A stretch of 64,000 nucleotides of DNA from Planctomycetia bacterium. Lineage in GTDB: Bacteria > Planctomycetota > UBA1135 > GCA-002686595. This document shows positions 44,553 through 52,533 of the stretch, in pieces; the stretch's first letter is position 1, and each line of letters begins with the position of its first letter. Below the pieces are notes generated by a model. That model did not search any database. It was not told the DNA's origin and was given only the letters and a program-made list of their open reading frames with translations. Position numbers and translations under genes: made by a program. The stretch covers positions 12,926-76,925 of the forward strand of contig SXKQ01000153.1 in assembly GCA_005778045.1 (NCBI GenBank). Reading direction: 5' to 3'.

Positions 44553-45736
44553 ACGACGGAGATTCCGACCTTGGTGACGTTCCAGATGTCGACCACCGTC
44601 TTGCCGCGGAAGTCCGCCTGACGGTACTCGGAGTGTGGCGTGCCGATGAAGAGCAGGTCGCAGCGCTCGACCACTTGCTCGAAGGGCACGAGGCGCTCGT
44701 CCTGCACGAACGGGTCGCTGCACAAGACCTCGCGACACTCGCGCTCGAGGATCTTCTTCAGCTTGTAGGCAAGCGACTCGCGCGGATCGTCGCTGTCACC
44801 CTTGAACGCCAAGCCGACCACGCCGACCGAGAGCTCGCGCAGCGGCCAGCGCAGGAGCGCACGCCGCACGAGGTAGTTGGGCAGGCCCTCGTTCACGAGC
44901 ATGGCCGAGTGCCCGAGGAAGAAGGCATTCTCGTGGAACGCCGCGATCTGCATCGTGTCCTTGAACAGGCACGGACCTGCTGCGAAGCCGGCCTTCGGGA
45001 ATGCCTTGGCGCGCGGGTACTTCTCCGTCATCGCGCGGTGGATCTCGTAGAAGTCGAGCCCGTGCTCGTTCGCGATCATGAAGAACTGGTTGGCGGTCGC
45101 GAACTGGATGTAGCGCCACGCGTTGTTGAAGAGCTTGGAGAGCTCCGCCGCGCGCGGCTGCATCTCGATCAGGTCCGGCGTGAGCGTGCGGAACAGGGCC
45201 GCAGCCCGCTCGCGTGCCCGCGCGCTCGTGCCCGACACGATCTGCGGCAGCGTCGAGATCTCCTCGAGCGCCACGCCCTCCGCCACGCGTTCCGGGCAGA
45301 AGGCCACGTCGACCTCGATGCTCTCGCGCGCGAACGCCGCTGCGATGCGCTCCGTCGTGCCGGGGTACACCGTGCTGCGCAGCACGAGGAGCTGCCCCTT
45401 GCGCAGGAACGTGCGATCGGCGGCGATCAGGTCGTCGTAGACCTCGAAGCGCGGGTTCAGGTGCTCGTCGAGCGGCGTGCCGATCACCGTGATGACGATC
45501 TCGGCCTTCTCGAGACACGCCTTGTCCGTCGTGCAGCGGAACGAATCGTCCGCGAGCACCTTGGGCAGCAGCTCGTCCGCGCCCTTGTCCGCGAACGGCA
45601 TGCGCCCCGCATTCGTCTCCGCGACCTTGGCCGCATCGATGTCGAGCCCGACCACCCGATGCCCAGCGCGCGCCAGCGCGAGCCCCAGCGGCAGCCCGAC
45701 GTGCCCACAACCACCGATGATGACGATCTGGCTCAT
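44549..45736 (-). CDS. UDP-glucose/GDP-mannose dehydrogenase family nucleotide-sugar dehydrogenase
   Basis: This 395-residue enzyme of the UDPGDH/GMD superfamily is distinct from the WecC at 29213. The NAD-binding motif is IIGGCGHVGLPLGLALARAG. Other marks are VITVIGTPLDEH, RSTVYPGTTERI, AFCPERVAEG, ELSKLFNNAWRYIQFATANQ, the catalytic cysteine in AAGPCLFKDTMQI and VVGLAFKGDSDDPRESLAYKL. Such enzymes oxidise C6 of a UDP-hexose to the uronate in two steps. It is coupled to the epimerase gene by a 4-base overlap. Two different dehydrogenases in one locus suggest a polymer with two kinds of uronic acid. Confidence 0.89.
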   Translation of the reverse strand: MSQIVIIGGCGHVGLPLGLALARAGHRVVGLDIDAAKVAETNAGRMPFADKGADELLPKVLADDSFRCTTDKACLEKAEIVITVIGTPLDEHLNPRFEVYDDLIAADRTFLRKGQLLVLRSTVYPGTTERIAAAFARESIEVDVAFCPERVAEGVALEEISTLPQIVSGTSARARERAAALFRTLTPDLIEMQPRAAELSKLFNNAWRYIQFATANQFFMIANEHGLDFYEIHRAMTEKYPRAKAFPKAGFAAGPCLFKDTMQIAAFHENAFFLGHSAMLVNEGLPNYLVRRALLRWPLRELSVGVVGLAFKGDSDDPRESLAYKLKKILERECREVLCSDPFVQDERLVPFEQVVERCDLLFIGTPHSEYRQADFRGKTVVDIWNVTKVGISVV

Positions 45737-45984
45737 GACATTGGGTCGCGGAACGCGACGTTGACCGCTCCCGATTCTACTCGCTCCCTCCACGCGCTCG
45801 GCCGAACGCCCAGCCTGTGGCGTCCTTGTCACGCCCCGGGGCCGCAAGGCAGTCCCAAAGGACGCCGCAGGGGCCGCGCAGCCCGGATGGGGCGGAGAGC
45901 GCTCATCGACGCCCTGGCGCTGGGTGGGGCGCCGAGTTCCGAACGGTGCTCGACCTCCGCCCCACGTGCCGGATCCGCAGCTCC
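45737..45984. other. intergenic region with inverted repeat
   Basis: This 248-base gap lies between two minus-strand genes, downstream of the acyltransferase operon and upstream of the dehydrogenase. It holds a 9-bp perfect inverted repeat, ggcgtcctt (45819-45827) and aaggacgcc (45858-45866), with a GC-rich interior that can fold. It may be a terminator or a leader structure. No ORF with coding character was seen. Confidence 0.4.
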
Positions 45985-47091
45985 TCAGTCGCAGATCCAG
46001 CGCATCCAGTCCTCGACTCCGCGCACGCGCCGCCGCCCCATCCAGGCGAGCAGGGGAGCCGTCAGGGCGAGGAACACGACCGCCAGCGCCAGCGCAGGCC
46101 AAGGGGAGAGGGCCCGTTGCCAGTACTGCGTCGTCTCTTCGCCGCGCGCCGCTGCGAGCCCCCAGAGGGGCCAGAGGTGCACGATGTGGTGCAGGACGTA
46201 CAGCGTGAACGCGTGGCGACTGTAGCGACCGATCCAGAGCTCGAGCCGCGGCCATGCCTGCGCGTCCGGCGAGTCGAGCCAGCGGTAAGCCGCGGCGAAG
46301 AAGAGCAGCGCAATGCCGAGCGTGCCGCTGACGAACTCGGGCGTCGCGGGGTAGTTGGTCGAGCCTCCGAGCCAGCGTCCGCAAGGGCCTTCCAGCAGCG
46401 CGGGCCAGAGCGACTCGAGTGCGAGCGCCGTGAGGCTCGCGGCGAGCAGCAAGGCTCCGAGCTTCGCGCACCACGAGATCTCACGGCGCGAAGTTCGGTC
46501 GTGGGAGAACAGGACACTCGCCACGAGGAAGCCGAGCAACGGGTAGCACAGCCAGGGAAGCAGGGGGAAGTAGCCGCTGACCAGCAGACCGCTGAGAACG
46601 TCGGACAGGGTCGCGTCGTGCTCGAAGTAGCCGGCCGTCCAGAAGGACGCGTAGTCCACCGCCACGCGCGCCGCCGGGCTGATGGCGAACAGCACGGCAC
46701 AGGCCCACGTGCAGACGAGGAGGCTCATGCGCCGGGCCCACTCGAGCATCAGGTAGCCGAATCCGATGAAGGTCAGCACGTCCCAGTTGAAGACGTCCTG
46801 CGGCATCCACACGAGCACGTTGAACAGGATTCCGGCTCCGATCAGGAACAGCCCGCGTCGGATGGTGCGGACGCGGATCAACGCGTCGCTCGCGCCGCGC
46901 GCGAGCTGGCCGTCGAGCCACAGCCGGTAGCTGAGGCCGGAGAGCAGCGTGAACAGCGGTGCGCCGAAGCCGGAGATCTTCGGGACGACTCCCGAGAGAT
47001 TCTCGACGAAGTGCACGACTACCATGATCGCGATCGCGGTGGTGCGCACGAGGTCGACGGACCGGATGCGCGCGCTAGCCAAGGTCGCCAC
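45985..47091 (-). CDS. HGSNAT/DUF1624-type membrane acyltransferase
   Basis: This 368-residue protein with about 10 helices starts at the GTG at 47091 and overlaps the RMD1-like gene by 17 bases. It fits the heparan-alpha-glucosaminide N-acetyltransferase catalytic family: RIRSVDLVRTTAIAIMVVVH with the conserved histidine in the first helix, GAPLFTLLSGLSYRLWL, VRTIRRGLFLIGAGI and a later RHAFTLYVLHHIVH segment with histidines. Such proteins move acetyl groups across the membrane onto sugars or other acceptors. The acceptor here is unknown, and it is 250 bases from the polysaccharide locus, so a link to polymer acetylation is possible but unproven. Confidence 0.84.
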   Translation of the reverse strand: MATLASARIRSVDLVRTTAIAIMVVVHFVENLSGVVPKISGFGAPLFTLLSGLSYRLWLDGQLARGASDALIRVRTIRRGLFLIGAGILFNVLVWMPQDVFNWDVLTFIGFGYLMLEWARRMSLLVCTWACAVLFAISPAARVAVDYASFWTAGYFEHDATLSDVLSGLLVSGYFPLLPWLCYPLLGFLVASVLFSHDRTSRREISWCAKLGALLLAASLTALALESLWPALLEGPCGRWLGGSTNYPATPEFVSGTLGIALLFFAAAYRWLDSPDAQAWPRLELWIGRYSRHAFTLYVLHHIVHLWPLWGLAAARGEETTQYWQRALSPWPALALAVVFLALTAPLLAWMGRRRVRGVEDWMRWICD

Positions 47092-47941
47092 TGCCGAGCA
47101 TCTCGACGATCCACAGCACCGTCTGGGCCGAGAGCAGCACGATGATGATCCACTCCAGCGCGTGCCCGCGGCTCGCGAGCGCAACTTCGGTCAGGCGCTG
47201 GCCGCACATCTCGAATACGCGCTCCTGTGCTTCCAGTCGCGAGCTCGCCGCCTCGAGTCGCTCGGCGAGACGCAAGCGCTCGCGCAATCGCTCGCTGACT
47301 TGGCTCGCGAGGGTGGGGGGATAGACCTGCGGCGCGAGGATGCGCGGCGAGAGGCGTGCGAGCCGGCTGCGCAGCTCGACCAGCGCCACGAAGTGCGCGG
47401 AGAGCTCGGAACGCCGGACCAGCGAGCGCTCGTCGAACTCGAAGGCCAGCGGCGCCGCTTGTTTCATCGGGCCCCAGCCTTGCTCGATCGCGACTTCGAG
47501 CTCGCGCAGCTCGTGCTCGATGCACGCACCCTCGAGCGCTGCGCGCGCGATCGGCTCCATGCGCTCGTGCTCGGCACACACCGCGAGCGCACGTTGCGTG
47601 TGCGCGAGCACGGCACCGGGAACTTGCAGGACCGTGCACGGCATGCCGGGCGCGGCGAAGCGCTCGTTGAGCGTCTCTCGAAGGTCGTGTCCCCACGTGG
47701 CCTGCTCCGCTTCGTCGGCGGGCACGAGCAGCAGATGCAGGTCGGACGGCGCGTCCACTTGCGGCGCGAGCTCGTCGAGCGTCTTCGGCGTCCGCGACGC
47801 GCGCTCGACCGGCTTGCGATCGCCGACGCCGCTCGCACCGAGGCTCGGGGCCGCGGGATCGGAGAGCGGAACAAGTGCCAGCGCGAGCAGGCGCGTGCCC
47901 GGCGGGAACGATCGTGAGGAGGGGCTCTTGGGCGAGTTCAT
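47075..47941 (-). CDS. RMD1/YagE (DUF155)-like protein with C-terminal membrane anchor
   Basis: This 288-residue protein has no signal peptide. The middle (about 60-180) is mixed, and residues ~195-255 are strongly helical and charged (RLRERLRLAERLEAASSRLEAQERVFEMC), probably a coiled coil. One C-terminal membrane helix follows (HALEWIIIVLLSAQTVLWIVEML). This layout, with LEWxIIxLL just before the end, matches RMD1/DUF155 proteins, which in yeast and mitochondria act in organelle organisation and translation; the bacterial role is unknown. The ATG overlaps the amine-oxidase stop by 4 bases, so it is the middle gene of a three-gene operon. Confidence 0.72.
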   Translation of the reverse strand: MNSPKSPSSRSFPPGTRLLALALVPLSDPAAPSLGASGVGDRKPVERASRTPKTLDELAPQVDAPSDLHLLLVPADEAEQATWGHDLRETLNERFAAPGMPCTVLQVPGAVLAHTQRALAVCAEHERMEPIARAALEGACIEHELRELEVAIEQGWGPMKQAAPLAFEFDERSLVRRSELSAHFVALVELRSRLARLSPRILAPQVYPPTLASQVSERLRERLRLAERLEAASSRLEAQERVFEMCGQRLTEVALASRGHALEWIIIVLLSAQTVLWIVEMLGSGDLG

Positions 47942-49389
47942 GGCGTGTGCGGATGCGGGCTGGACCGGAGTTCGGTGCCGGGAGAGTCGACGGACGGCGA
48001 GTCAGGTCGAGCGGCATGGCCTGCCTCGAGCCGCAGCGCGAGCGCTTGCGCGACGTAGTGCGCCGAATCGAGGACTCCGTTGAGCGTCGAGTCGAACAGG
48101 TAGTCGCCGACGATGTGCAGGCTCGGTCCCTTCGGACCGCAGGGTACGTGGCGTCGCTCGAGCGGCGCCGGGACGCGCCCTCCGGGCAGCGCGTTGACGC
48201 TGCCGATCCAGCGGTGCACGCGACCCTCGAGGAAGTGCGGGCGCGCGGCGTCGAACGGAGCGGGCAGCGCCTCGAGGGCACGCTGGACCAGCTCGTCATC
48301 CGCGAGCTCGGCGTGCTCCTGTGCCGCAGCGCCGCCGAGCAGCCAGCCCAGCACGCCGTAGGGCGCTTCCGGCCGACGCGCAGACTCGTCGTAGAGACAC
48401 GAGCCGCCGAACCGGTCGCTCATGTCGAACGACTGCTCGCACGAGGCTCTCCACGGAGCGCAGGAGTACAGCAGCGAGATGCGCAGGTAGTGCGCCGGAT
48501 GGTCGTAGTGCTCGACGTGCCTTCGCAGCGCGCCGTGCAGCGGCTCGCCGTCGAACTGCACCTGCGCGAGGCGGTCGTGAGGGAGCGCGAGTACGACGTG
48601 ATCGAACTCGCGCTCGAGAGGCCCTTCCGCTGCGCGAAAGCCAAGGCGCAGGCGGCCCTCGCCGCCGACGGACACGCGTTCGAGGCTCCAGCCGAGCTGC
48701 ACTCTCGTGCGCAGTCGCGCGGCGAGCTCGTGCACGAGGCGCTCGTTGCCGCCTTCGATCGCGTACAGGCGCATGTACGCCGGGTCGTTCATCAAGTAGT
48801 TCTGCAGCCCGTAGCGCAGGTTGGTCTGGTGCGGCTCCGCCGCGAGGTCGGAGTGGATCAGGTTCTCGATGTAGCGGCGCGCGAATGGATCCTCGACGCG
48901 CTCGAGCCAGCGCGCGAACTGCCCGGGCGCGGACTCGTCGGCGAAGCTCTCGGGCATGTCCGAGTCGTAGAACTGCCGCGGGCTCATCCAGCCGCGCGCC
49001 GCGCGGTCGAAGGCCTCGAACGCGCGCTGCGCTGCGGCACCGCCGCGCTCGCGCAGGTCCTCGAGCGTGGCGAGACGCACGCCGTCGAGCCACACCGAGC
49101 CGCCGCCCATGGCGGACGTGGTCAGCCCGAGCTCGGCGACCAGCTCGCGCAGCGGGTCCTCATCGACGGGGGAGTTGTCGTAGAGCTCCGCCGCCCCGGC
49201 CTCGTAGGGAGCGTCGATGGCTCCAAAACGCGCCGTCCGCAGCTTGCCTCCGACGCGCTCGCTGGCCTCGAAGATGGTCGCCTCGAAGGGCTGCGCCGCG
49301 AAGCGTTCGAGCCGCTGGGCCGTGAACAGTCCCCCCGGCCCGCCGCCGACGATGGCCACTCGCGCGGGTCGCTTCGCCCCGCTCCTCAT
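47938..49389 (-). CDS. FAD-dependent flavin amine oxidase-like protein
   Basis: This ~483-residue flavoprotein starts at the ATG at 49389 (MRSGAKRPARVAIVGGG); an ATG at 49419 would add ten residues. The dinucleotide-binding motif VAIVGGGPGGLFTAQRL is followed by ATIFEASERVGGKLRTARFG (the GG-doublet motif of amine oxidases and protoporphyrinogen oxidases) and AAELYDNSPVDED. The C-terminal FAD contact is LHIVGDYLFDSTLNGVLDSA. No transmembrane segment is evident. The substrate is unknown. It is the first gene of the operon with the RMD1-like protein and the acyltransferase. Confidence 0.87.
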   Translation of the reverse strand: MRSGAKRPARVAIVGGGPGGLFTAQRLERFAAQPFEATIFEASERVGGKLRTARFGAIDAPYEAGAAELYDNSPVDEDPLRELVAELGLTTSAMGGGSVWLDGVRLATLEDLRERGGAAAQRAFEAFDRAARGWMSPRQFYDSDMPESFADESAPGQFARWLERVEDPFARRYIENLIHSDLAAEPHQTNLRYGLQNYLMNDPAYMRLYAIEGGNERLVHELAARLRTRVQLGWSLERVSVGGEGRLRLGFRAAEGPLEREFDHVVLALPHDRLAQVQFDGEPLHGALRRHVEHYDHPAHYLRISLLYSCAPWRASCEQSFDMSDRFGGSCLYDESARRPEAPYGVLGWLLGGAAAQEHAELADDELVQRALEALPAPFDAARPHFLEGRVHRWIGSVNALPGGRVPAPLERRHVPCGPKGPSLHIVGDYLFDSTLNGVLDSAHYVAQALALRLEAGHAARPDSPSVDSPGTELRSSPHPHTP

Positions 49390-49552
49390 CGCGGGAGTGT
49401 ACGGGAGCCGTGGGCCCATGGGAGGCCCGAGATCCGGCGCTGGAGCTGCATGTCTCGCTCAACGCCCAGTGTCGGCCGCAGTTCCGGTCTTTCCGGAGCC
49501 GAGTTCCCGCGCCCCCCGGCCCGCGCCGCCGCAGCGCCAGCAGGCGGGCGCC

Positions 49553-51121
49553 TCAGGCGTCGACGGCGGGGACGTAGTCTTGGCCGCCGGGGGCGAGCTG
49601 GCCGGTGGCGCGCACGTAGATGTCGAACAGCTTTTGCTCGAGAGGGAAGCCGTAGCGCTGCTTCTTGAGGCGCCAGCCGGCGATCTGCGCGAGGGTCTCG
49701 CGCATCCACTTGGGGCCTTCGTGGATCTTGCGGTCGTAGATGGCGCTCGTGTTGTTGTACAGGCGCCAAGTCTCGCGCACGTCGTCAGGGAGCGGCGTGT
49801 TGTGCGAGTTGTACTTGTACTCGAAGCACTTGCCCCACTCGTGGAAGTCCTTCGGTGGCACGTAGCCGCCCTTGATGGCGGTGGCGAAGTCCTCGGTGCC
49901 CGGGATCGGGCGGAACGGGTAGACCTCGGAGCCGGCGGAGGGGAACAGGTACTTCACGCCGGCGGCGACGCGCAGCGTCTCGCGCATCGACTCGGGCGTC
50001 TCGCCGGGGTAGCCGATGATCCAGAACGTGCCGGGCGTGATGCCGCGGCGGTAGAGCTCGCCGATCGCGTACGGGATGTTGGAGAGCTTGATCTCCTTCT
50101 TGATGCGCTCCTGCATCGCGGCCGTGCCGGTCTCGGCGCCAAGCCACAGCAAGTGGCAGCGCGAGTCGCGCAGGAGGTCGAGCGTCTCCTGCTTGTAGCG
50201 CGCGATGGTCTCGATCTCGATCGTGCCGTTCCAGTGGATCGGCACCTTGAGATCGATCAGCTTCTCGCAGAAGGCCTTGGTGCGCTTCTCCGCCACGCCC
50301 CAGTTGGCGTCCTGGAAGCGCAGCACGTCGAACTTGAAACGCTGCTGCAGCTCGGCGATCTCCTCGGCGAGCGCCTCGCCAGAGATCGCCTTGTAGCGCT
50401 TGCCAGTGATGAGCGGCGAGCAGCAGAAGGTGCACGGCTCGGGGCAGCCGAAGCTCGAGAAGTGGCTGAAGGCGCGCGGCGGATTTTCGGGCGTCCACTT
50501 GCCGGGCAGGGGGAAGCGGTGGCGCACCTTGAGGCGCGTGGGCTTGGTCTGCAGCTCGGCGTAGCGCTCGTACTCGAGCAGGTGCCACGGCACCTTTCCG
50601 AACTTGTCGAAGCCGACGACCTCGCGGTGGTCGGTGTAGACCACGCGCCCGTCGCGCCACAGCGCGAGCCCGGGCACGGAGTCGAGCGGCTCGCCCGCGT
50701 CGAGCGCGCGCACCACCTCGTCGAAGGTGAGCTCGCCCTGTCCGATGGCGACTGCGTCCGCGATCCCGTGCTCGAAGTACATCTCGGGGATGACGCTCGG
50801 GAACCAGCCGCCCCAGATGATCGGGAGGTTGGGGTAGCGCTCGCGCACGGCCTTGGCGACGACGTAGCCGTCGTAGACCTGATACCCGAGGATGCACGAG
50901 CTCGCGAAGCACAGGGCGCCGTCGCAGGCCTCGAGCACCTTCTCGAGGTACTTGGGCTCGATCATCGCGTCGATCAGGATCACCTCGTAGCCGTTGGCCA
51001 CGGGTCCGATCGCGATCTGCAGCAGCTCGAGCGGCAGGAGGTCGGCGCTGAAGATCTCGCCACGGGTCGGATCGGCCCGGTGGGGGAGGAACAGCACGAC
51101 CTTGCGGCGACGGTGGATCAT
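49553..51121 (-). CDS. B12-binding domain radical SAM protein
   Basis: This 522-residue protein has an N-terminal cobalamin-binding-like domain (about 8-140; VVLFLPHRADPTRGE, NGYEVILIDAMIEPKYLE, IIWGGWFPSVIPE, GQGELTFDEVV). A radical SAM domain follows with the CxxxCxxC motif GCPEPCTFCC (C226, C230, C233), VLRFQDANWGV, LLWLGAETGTAAMQERI and IIGYPGETPESM. It belongs to the B12-dependent radical SAM class (methylases or similar) that includes BchE-like and hopanoid-modifying enzymes; the substrate is not identifiable. The gene stands alone, with a 175-base upstream region containing a TACTAT -10-like hexamer at 51186-51191 on the minus strand. Confidence 0.9.
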   Translation of the reverse strand: MIHRRRKVVLFLPHRADPTRGEIFSADLLPLELLQIAIGPVANGYEVILIDAMIEPKYLEKVLEACDGALCFASSCILGYQVYDGYVVAKAVRERYPNLPIIWGGWFPSVIPEMYFEHGIADAVAIGQGELTFDEVVRALDAGEPLDSVPGLALWRDGRVVYTDHREVVGFDKFGKVPWHLLEYERYAELQTKPTRLKVRHRFPLPGKWTPENPPRAFSHFSSFGCPEPCTFCCSPLITGKRYKAISGEALAEEIAELQQRFKFDVLRFQDANWGVAEKRTKAFCEKLIDLKVPIHWNGTIEIETIARYKQETLDLLRDSRCHLLWLGAETGTAAMQERIKKEIKLSNIPYAIGELYRRGITPGTFWIIGYPGETPESMRETLRVAAGVKYLFPSAGSEVYPFRPIPGTEDFATAIKGGYVPPKDFHEWGKCFEYKYNSHNTPLPDDVRETWRLYNNTSAIYDRKIHEGPKWMRETLAQIAGWRLKKQRYGFPLEQKLFDIYVRATGQLAPGGQDYVPAVDA

Positions 51122-51267
51122 GGGGCTCGGGGCCGGACCTGCGGGGTGGCGGCCCTGAGGGGACGCCAACTCTCACGGCCACGGAATAGTATGCCCGAGG
51201 GAGCGCCCGCGGGGGGCGTGGCGGGCTTATCGGCCGGGGCCTCCCCGGACCTGACGGCGGGCTCCCC

Positions 51268-51285
51268 GACCCCTACCGCGGGGTC
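51268..51285 (-). terminator. hairpin downstream of the secreted metallopeptidase-like gene
   Basis: gacccc (51268-51273) and ggggtc (51280-51285) form a perfect 6-bp stem with a 6-base loop, about 11 bases after the stop of the gene ending at 51297. It lacks a U tract, so factor-independent termination is uncertain. Confidence 0.4.
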
Positions 51286-51296
51286 AGGAACGGGGT

Positions 51297-52514
51297 TCAC
51301 TGGGCCCCGTAGGTGGCGAGCACCCACTCCGCCCACGCCTTGTCGAAGTCGGCGTAGGAGAGCCCCAAGTGCTCCTTGAAGAGCTCGCGGTGCGCTTCGG
51401 GCATGTTCGAGCCGTCGGGGAGGCGCTGGGCGTTGAGGCGTCCCTTGAGGGCGCCGCAGAACTTGGCGAACTCCGCGGGCTTCTGCTGCACGAGGTACTG
51501 AACCATCGACCACGTCGCGTAGTGGCGGTCGAGCGTGAGGTCCGAGTACTCCTTCATGCTCATCAGCTCGGCCATGCGCGGCGTCTTCGCGCCGGCGACG
51601 AGCTTGCGAACCTCCGGCTCCCACTTCTCCTTGCGCGTCGTCTGGGCGATGCCGCCCTCGGCGGAGTCAAAGGAGTTGAAGCGCGGACCGATCTCGCGCT
51701 CGACCATGTGCGCGAGCCCTTCGCGCAGCCAGATCGGCGTGTCGTAGCTGTAGTGCTTGAAGCCGTCGAACAGGTTGATGGCGAGGTTGAAGCCGAGGTG
51801 ACCGTGCAGGCCCTCGTCCTCGCGCAAGCCTTCCTCGGCGCAGTGGATCGTGACCGAGAGCGTGTCGGCCGCGTTGAGGTTCCAGCGCTGCGTCTTCTTC
51901 GTCAGCAGGCCGAACTGGCTCTGCAGGTAGCCCGTAAGGTTGGCCTCGGCGGGCACGATCAGGACCTCGTACTTGCCGCCCTGCCCGAGGTGCGGGCCGC
52001 AGCCGAGGTACATCCCCGTGCCGTCGTAGAGCGTGCCCTTGGGCGGGAACGCGAGGACCTTCGCGCCGAGGATCTCGGCCATGCGCGCGTAGATCTCCTC
52101 GCAGCGCTGAGCGTAGAGGTGCGCCCGCAGCCAGGGATCGAGGATCTTCGACTTCGGGTCGACGTCGGGCAGGGCCTGCTGCAGCCGCGCGAGCTCCGTG
52201 CGGATCTTCTCCTTCTCCTCCTGCTTGACCTTGTGCGGACCGAGCGCGAGGCCGATCTCGAAGTGCGCCGTCTCGATCCACTTGATCTCGCAGGTGGGGA
52301 GCACGCTGTCGACCTTGCGCGTCGACTCCTCCTTGCCGAAGGCGAACTCGCCGTGGCTCACGATCCCGGCCTTTTCCATCACGGCCTTGTCGCCCTTGCA
52401 CCACGGGCACAGGCTCGGATCGTTCTTGCGCAGGTCCTTGGCCTGCGCGGCGAGCGGCGCCGCGAGGCAGAGCATGAGCGCGAGGAGTGCCGCGAGGGGG
52501 CGGAGGATCTGCAT
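51297..52514 (-). CDS. exported DUF1570-like peptidase-fold protein, zinc motif degenerate
   Basis: This 405-residue protein has a signal peptide (MQILRPLAALLALMLCLAAPLAAQA) and then an LCPWCKGD motif resembling a small zinc ribbon. Residues ~250-300 have a layout like DUF1570 gluzincins: a helix with LHGHLGFNLAINLFDGF followed by PIWLREGLAHMVEREI, where active family members have an HExxH helix followed by a W-L-x-EG-x-A-x-x-x-E stretch. Here HExxH is not present, so the protein is probably not an active metallopeptidase and may be a scaffold or binding protein. It is the last gene of a four-gene minus operon of mostly exported proteins. Confidence 0.78.
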   Translation of the reverse strand: MQILRPLAALLALMLCLAAPLAAQAKDLRKNDPSLCPWCKGDKAVMEKAGIVSHGEFAFGKEESTRKVDSVLPTCEIKWIETAHFEIGLALGPHKVKQEEKEKIRTELARLQQALPDVDPKSKILDPWLRAHLYAQRCEEIYARMAEILGAKVLAFPPKGTLYDGTGMYLGCGPHLGQGGKYEVLIVPAEANLTGYLQSQFGLLTKKTQRWNLNAADTLSVTIHCAEEGLREDEGLHGHLGFNLAINLFDGFKHYSYDTPIWLREGLAHMVEREIGPRFNSFDSAEGGIAQTTRKEKWEPEVRKLVAGAKTPRMAELMSMKEYSDLTLDRHYATWSMVQYLVQQKPAEFAKFCGALKGRLNAQRLPDGSNMPEAHRELFKEHLGLSYADFDKAWAEWVLATYGAQ

Positions 52515-52533
52515 GGGACTGCGCCGCGAGCGT

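Noticed and set aside
51186..51191. A TACTAT -10 hexamer as a defined promoter for the radical SAM gene
   Set aside because: No matching -35 hexamer is present at 16-18 bases, so it is mentioned only in the gene entry.
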